A stretch of 7,720 bases of DNA, from NCBI GenBank assembly GCA_937915835.1, contig CALGHA010000183.1, positions 1-7,720 of the forward strand. Reading direction: 5' to 3'. Each line of letters starts with the position of its first letter. Within the stretch, counting starts at the first letter, position 1. Both the position numbers and the translations under genes were made by a program. This document shows, one piece after another, positions 5,756 to 7,720 of this stretch. The notes below the pieces were generated by a model that worked only from the letters and a program-made list of their open reading frames with translations, was not told the DNA's origin and did not search any database. This DNA is from an uncultured Fretibacterium sp. Lineage in GTDB: Bacteria; Synergistota; Synergistia; Synergistales; Aminobacteriaceae.

Positions 5756-6785
5756 AGAATTTCGGGAGGATTTCTTCAAGCTCGTCAAATTTATACTCGC
5801 CTACTCTTTCGCCTTCACGGAAAAGCAATGCTCCTCCTGGTGTTCCGGCAATCCCGAATTTTGCGTGTTTAGCTTCTTTCGGACCGTTGACTTCACAGCC
5901 CATTACAGCAACGGAAATTCCATCAGGCAATTTCGCTAGCATAGGCTCAACAATTTTTACAAGCCTCATAACGTCAGCACGTCTTCTTCCGCAAGTTGGA
6001 CATGAGATTAGATTTACGCCGCGAGTTCTAAGCTCTAAGGCCTTGAGAATTTCATAGCCAACTTTAACTTCTCGTTCGGGTTCGTCAGTCAATGAAACTC
6101 TGAGTGTATCGCCGATATTCTTCATTAATAAATTCGAGATACACGCCGTGCCTTTCACAATTCCTCCGTCGCCCGGTCCTGCTTCAGTAAGTCCAATATG
6201 CATGGGAAAATCCGGGTATGCTTCAGCGATTAACTCATTGGCTTTGACACATTCAGGGACACTTGAGGATTTCGCCGATAAAATTAAATTCGTGAAGTCA
6301 TTGCGCAATAACAACTCTGCCTGTTCTTTCACAGCGATGAATAATGCTTTTGCCCGGTCTCCTTCTGCTTGGTCAAGTTGAGCTTGAGAGATTGAGCCGC
6401 CGTTAGCTCCGATACGAATTACGACTCCGGAATTTTTCGCACAAGCTATGACATCGTTTAACCTGTTCAGAGGCATATTGCCCGGATTAATGCGAATTGC
6501 TCGACAACCTGCTTCCATCGCTAAAATCGCAAGTGCCGGGTCAAAGTGAATATCTGCCATGATTACAAGCTGAGTATTATTCACAAGATATTTCAAGTCC
6601 TCAGCAAATTTCTTGTCCGGAAGAGCAACACGAGCCATTTCACAGCCAGCGTTAATTAACCTTTCACACTGAGCAAGACATTCTTCATGCTTATCAAGCG
6701 AAATTTTCAGCATGCTCTCAACTCTGACTGGAGCGTCCCCGCCGATTGTGAGTGAATTAATTTTTACCTGTCGTTTACTGTTCAT
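5736..6785 (-). CDS. ispG: (E)-4-hydroxy-3-methylbut-2-enyl-diphosphate synthase, IspG/GcpE
   Basis: IspG carries out the penultimate step of the MEP isoprenoid pathway: reductive ring opening of MEcPP to HMBPP with a [4Fe-4S] cluster, in the cytoplasm. The 349 residues form the compact bacterial two-domain type. A TIM-barrel domain (about 1-250) has VALPD, MADIHFDPALA, IRINPGN, VIRIGANGGS and HIGLTEAG. A cluster domain follows with ISCPTCGR and VMGCEVNGP. Cys262, Cys265, Cys297 and Glu304 are spaced exactly like the E. coli ligands (Cys270, Cys273, Cys305, Glu312). Two usually conserved motifs are altered: QSMT reads VESMLK (22-27) and NGPGEA reads NGPKEA (300-305). The ATG is 3 bases after the rseP stop and has no Shine-Dalgarno, which suggests translational coupling. 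The tail overlaps the acetyltransferase gene. Confidence 0.95.
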   Translation of the reverse strand: MNSKRQVKINSLTIGGDAPVRVESMLKISLDKHEECLAQCERLINAGCEMARVALPDKKFAEDLKYLVNNTQLVIMADIHFDPALAILAMEAGCRAIRINPGNMPLNRLNDVIACAKNSGVVIRIGANGGSISQAQLDQAEGDRAKALFIAVKEQAELLLRNDFTNLILSAKSSSVPECVKANELIAEAYPDFPMHIGLTEAGPGDGGIVKGTACISNLLMKNIGDTLRVSLTDEPEREVKVGYEILKALELRTRGVNLISCPTCGRRRADVMRLVKIVEPMLAKLPDGISVAVMGCEVNGPKEAKHAKFGIAGTPGGALLFREGERVGEYKFDELEEILPKFFSSQSL

Positions 6786-6788
6786 AAT

Positions 6789-7720
6789 TTAATGAGTGAT
6801 GAATAAATTATAGACATCCTTGCAGGTTACAAGTATCATCAATGAGATTAAGACGACGAAACCGGCCGTATGTATCCAGTTTTCGACTTTCTCGGGTAAT
6901 TTTCGGCGTAAAATCATCTCTAACAGGACGAATAAAATTCTTCCTCCGTCGAGTGCTGGAATTGGGAAGAGATTAAGAATTCCCAAGTTGAGCGCGATTA
7001 TCGCAATGAACGTGATGAAGTCCCAGAAGCCTGAACGCATTGCCCGTCCTGACATTGAGGCAATTCCAACCGGGCCGGTAACGTCAGCTTCTTGTTGTCC
7101 TGTGATTAACTCAGCAAGTCCCCGAAGCATTAAGACCGTCATTTTGTACGTGTAACCTGCTGAACTCCTGAAAGCCTGATAAAGTCCGTAACGTGTATAA
7201 GCCGGAGAAATTCCGAGCATTGGCCGGCCGTATTCGTTATTGTTGGGGACTTTGACAGTGAGCGTTAAAATTTCTTCGCCACGCTTAACTTCAAACGTGA
7301 GAGTTTCATTCTTCATGCCTTCAGTCCTGATTTTCTCGGACATTTCGCGCCATTTCGTAACGGGGAAATCATTAACCTTCAGAATTTCATCACCGACTTG
7401 AATACCGGCTTGTTCGGACGGAAATCCCGGCATAATTTCGCCTATTCGTGTATGCTCCATGTCAAGAACTCCATGACCATAAAGGAACATCGCCATTAAA
7501 ACGCCAGCGAGAATTAAGTTAAAGAGTGAACCGTTAAGAAGAATGAAAAATCTCTTCCAAGCCGGCTGTTCGTTAAAGCCCATTCCGGGAATTACTACTT
7601 CGTCGTCCTCGTCCTCGTTCATTCCGGCCAATCTGCAAAATCCTCCGACTGGTAATAATCTCCATGACCAGAGCATATTATTCTTGCTACGGTGCTGAAG
7701 AATTGCGGGCCCCATTCCGA
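6789..7720 (-). CDS. rseP: Site-2 intramembrane metalloprotease RseP (M50B), 5' end outside window
   Basis: The frame is open to the right edge, so the N terminus with the HExxH zinc motif and first membrane helix is missing; the ATG at 7715 is the Met of the conserved GMGP motif, not the start. Visible parts, counting from that Met: WRLLPVGGFCRLAGMNEDE (17-35), matching the 'RLLPLGGYVKMAGE' region; a membrane helix (about 56-80); one PDZ domain (about 91-155, IGEIMPGFPSEQAGIQVGDEI); the DVTGPVGIA segment; and NLFPIPALDGG (248-258), whose Asp is the third zinc ligand. A last helix ends the protein. RseP cuts membrane anchors such as anti-sigma factors within the inner membrane. The single PDZ resembles the Gram-positive/RasP layout more than the two-PDZ E. 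coli form. It is followed 3 bases later by ispG, and dxr is probably next upstream, outside the window. Confidence 0.93.
   Translation of the reverse strand, partial: GMGPAILQHRSKNNMLWSWRLLPVGGFCRLAGMNEDEDDEVVIPGMGFNEQPAWKRFFILLNGSLFNLILAGVLMAMFLYGHGVLDMEHTRIGEIMPGFPSEQAGIQVGDEILKVNDFPVTKWREMSEKIRTEGMKNETLTFEVKRGEEILTLTVKVPNNNEYGRPMLGISPAYTRYGLYQAFRSSAGYTYKMTVLMLRGLAELITGQQEADVTGPVGIASMSGRAMRSGFWDFITFIAIIALNLGILNLFPIPALDGGRILFVLLEMILRRKLPEKVENWIHTAGFVVLISLMILVTCKDVYNLFITH

Noticed and set aside
6820..7155. Plus-strand ORF of 111 codons inside rseP
   Set aside because: It is antisense to conserved M50 and LDG motifs and has no recognisable product.

Overview
The window reads as a compact bacterial chromosome segment of low-to-moderate GC, with short spacers and genes on both strands. 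No rRNA, tRNA, CRISPR array, transposase or phage gene was seen. The rseP-ispG pair on the right end is the tail of the widespread envelope/isoprenoid cluster (typically uppS-cdsA-dxr-rseP-ispG). With a Shine-Dalgarno-led lipoprotein and a GntP-family permease, it fits an anaerobic or gut-type bacterium using the MEP pathway. Synergistota or a clostridial lineage are guesses only; the sequence does not settle the phylum.

Left block (+ strand, 1-2855). A 5'-truncated gene resembling the E. coli YaaW family runs in from the left edge. 18 bases later comes a large exported protein made of six tandem OB-fold-like units of the bacterial 'tRNA_anti-like' type. Its reading frame is broken inside unit 2, so it appears as two overlapping ORFs (748-1476 with the signal peptide, 1422-2855 without one). 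Comparison with the sister units indicates about 11 residues missing plus a frame change at the break. It is therefore best read as one gene of about 700 codons carrying a small deletion or sequence error; programmed -1 frameshifting is a weaker alternative.

Middle block (- strand, 5026-2927). A GntP-family gluconate/sugar-acid permease is followed, after a GC-rich hairpin-bearing spacer, by a small orphan lipoprotein. The lipoprotein shares a convergent intergenic terminator with the OB-fold gene.

Right block. A maltose/galactoside-type O-acetyltransferase (+) is divergent from the permease, and its promoter region holds tandem TTGTGAAT words. It converges on ispG (-) with a 20-base tail-to-tail overlap. 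ispG lies 3 bases behind rseP (-), which runs off the right edge; its HExxH zinc site is outside the window.

No coherent new multi-gene system is evident. The most unusual item is the six-unit OB-fold secreted protein with its broken frame and its YaaW-like neighbour.
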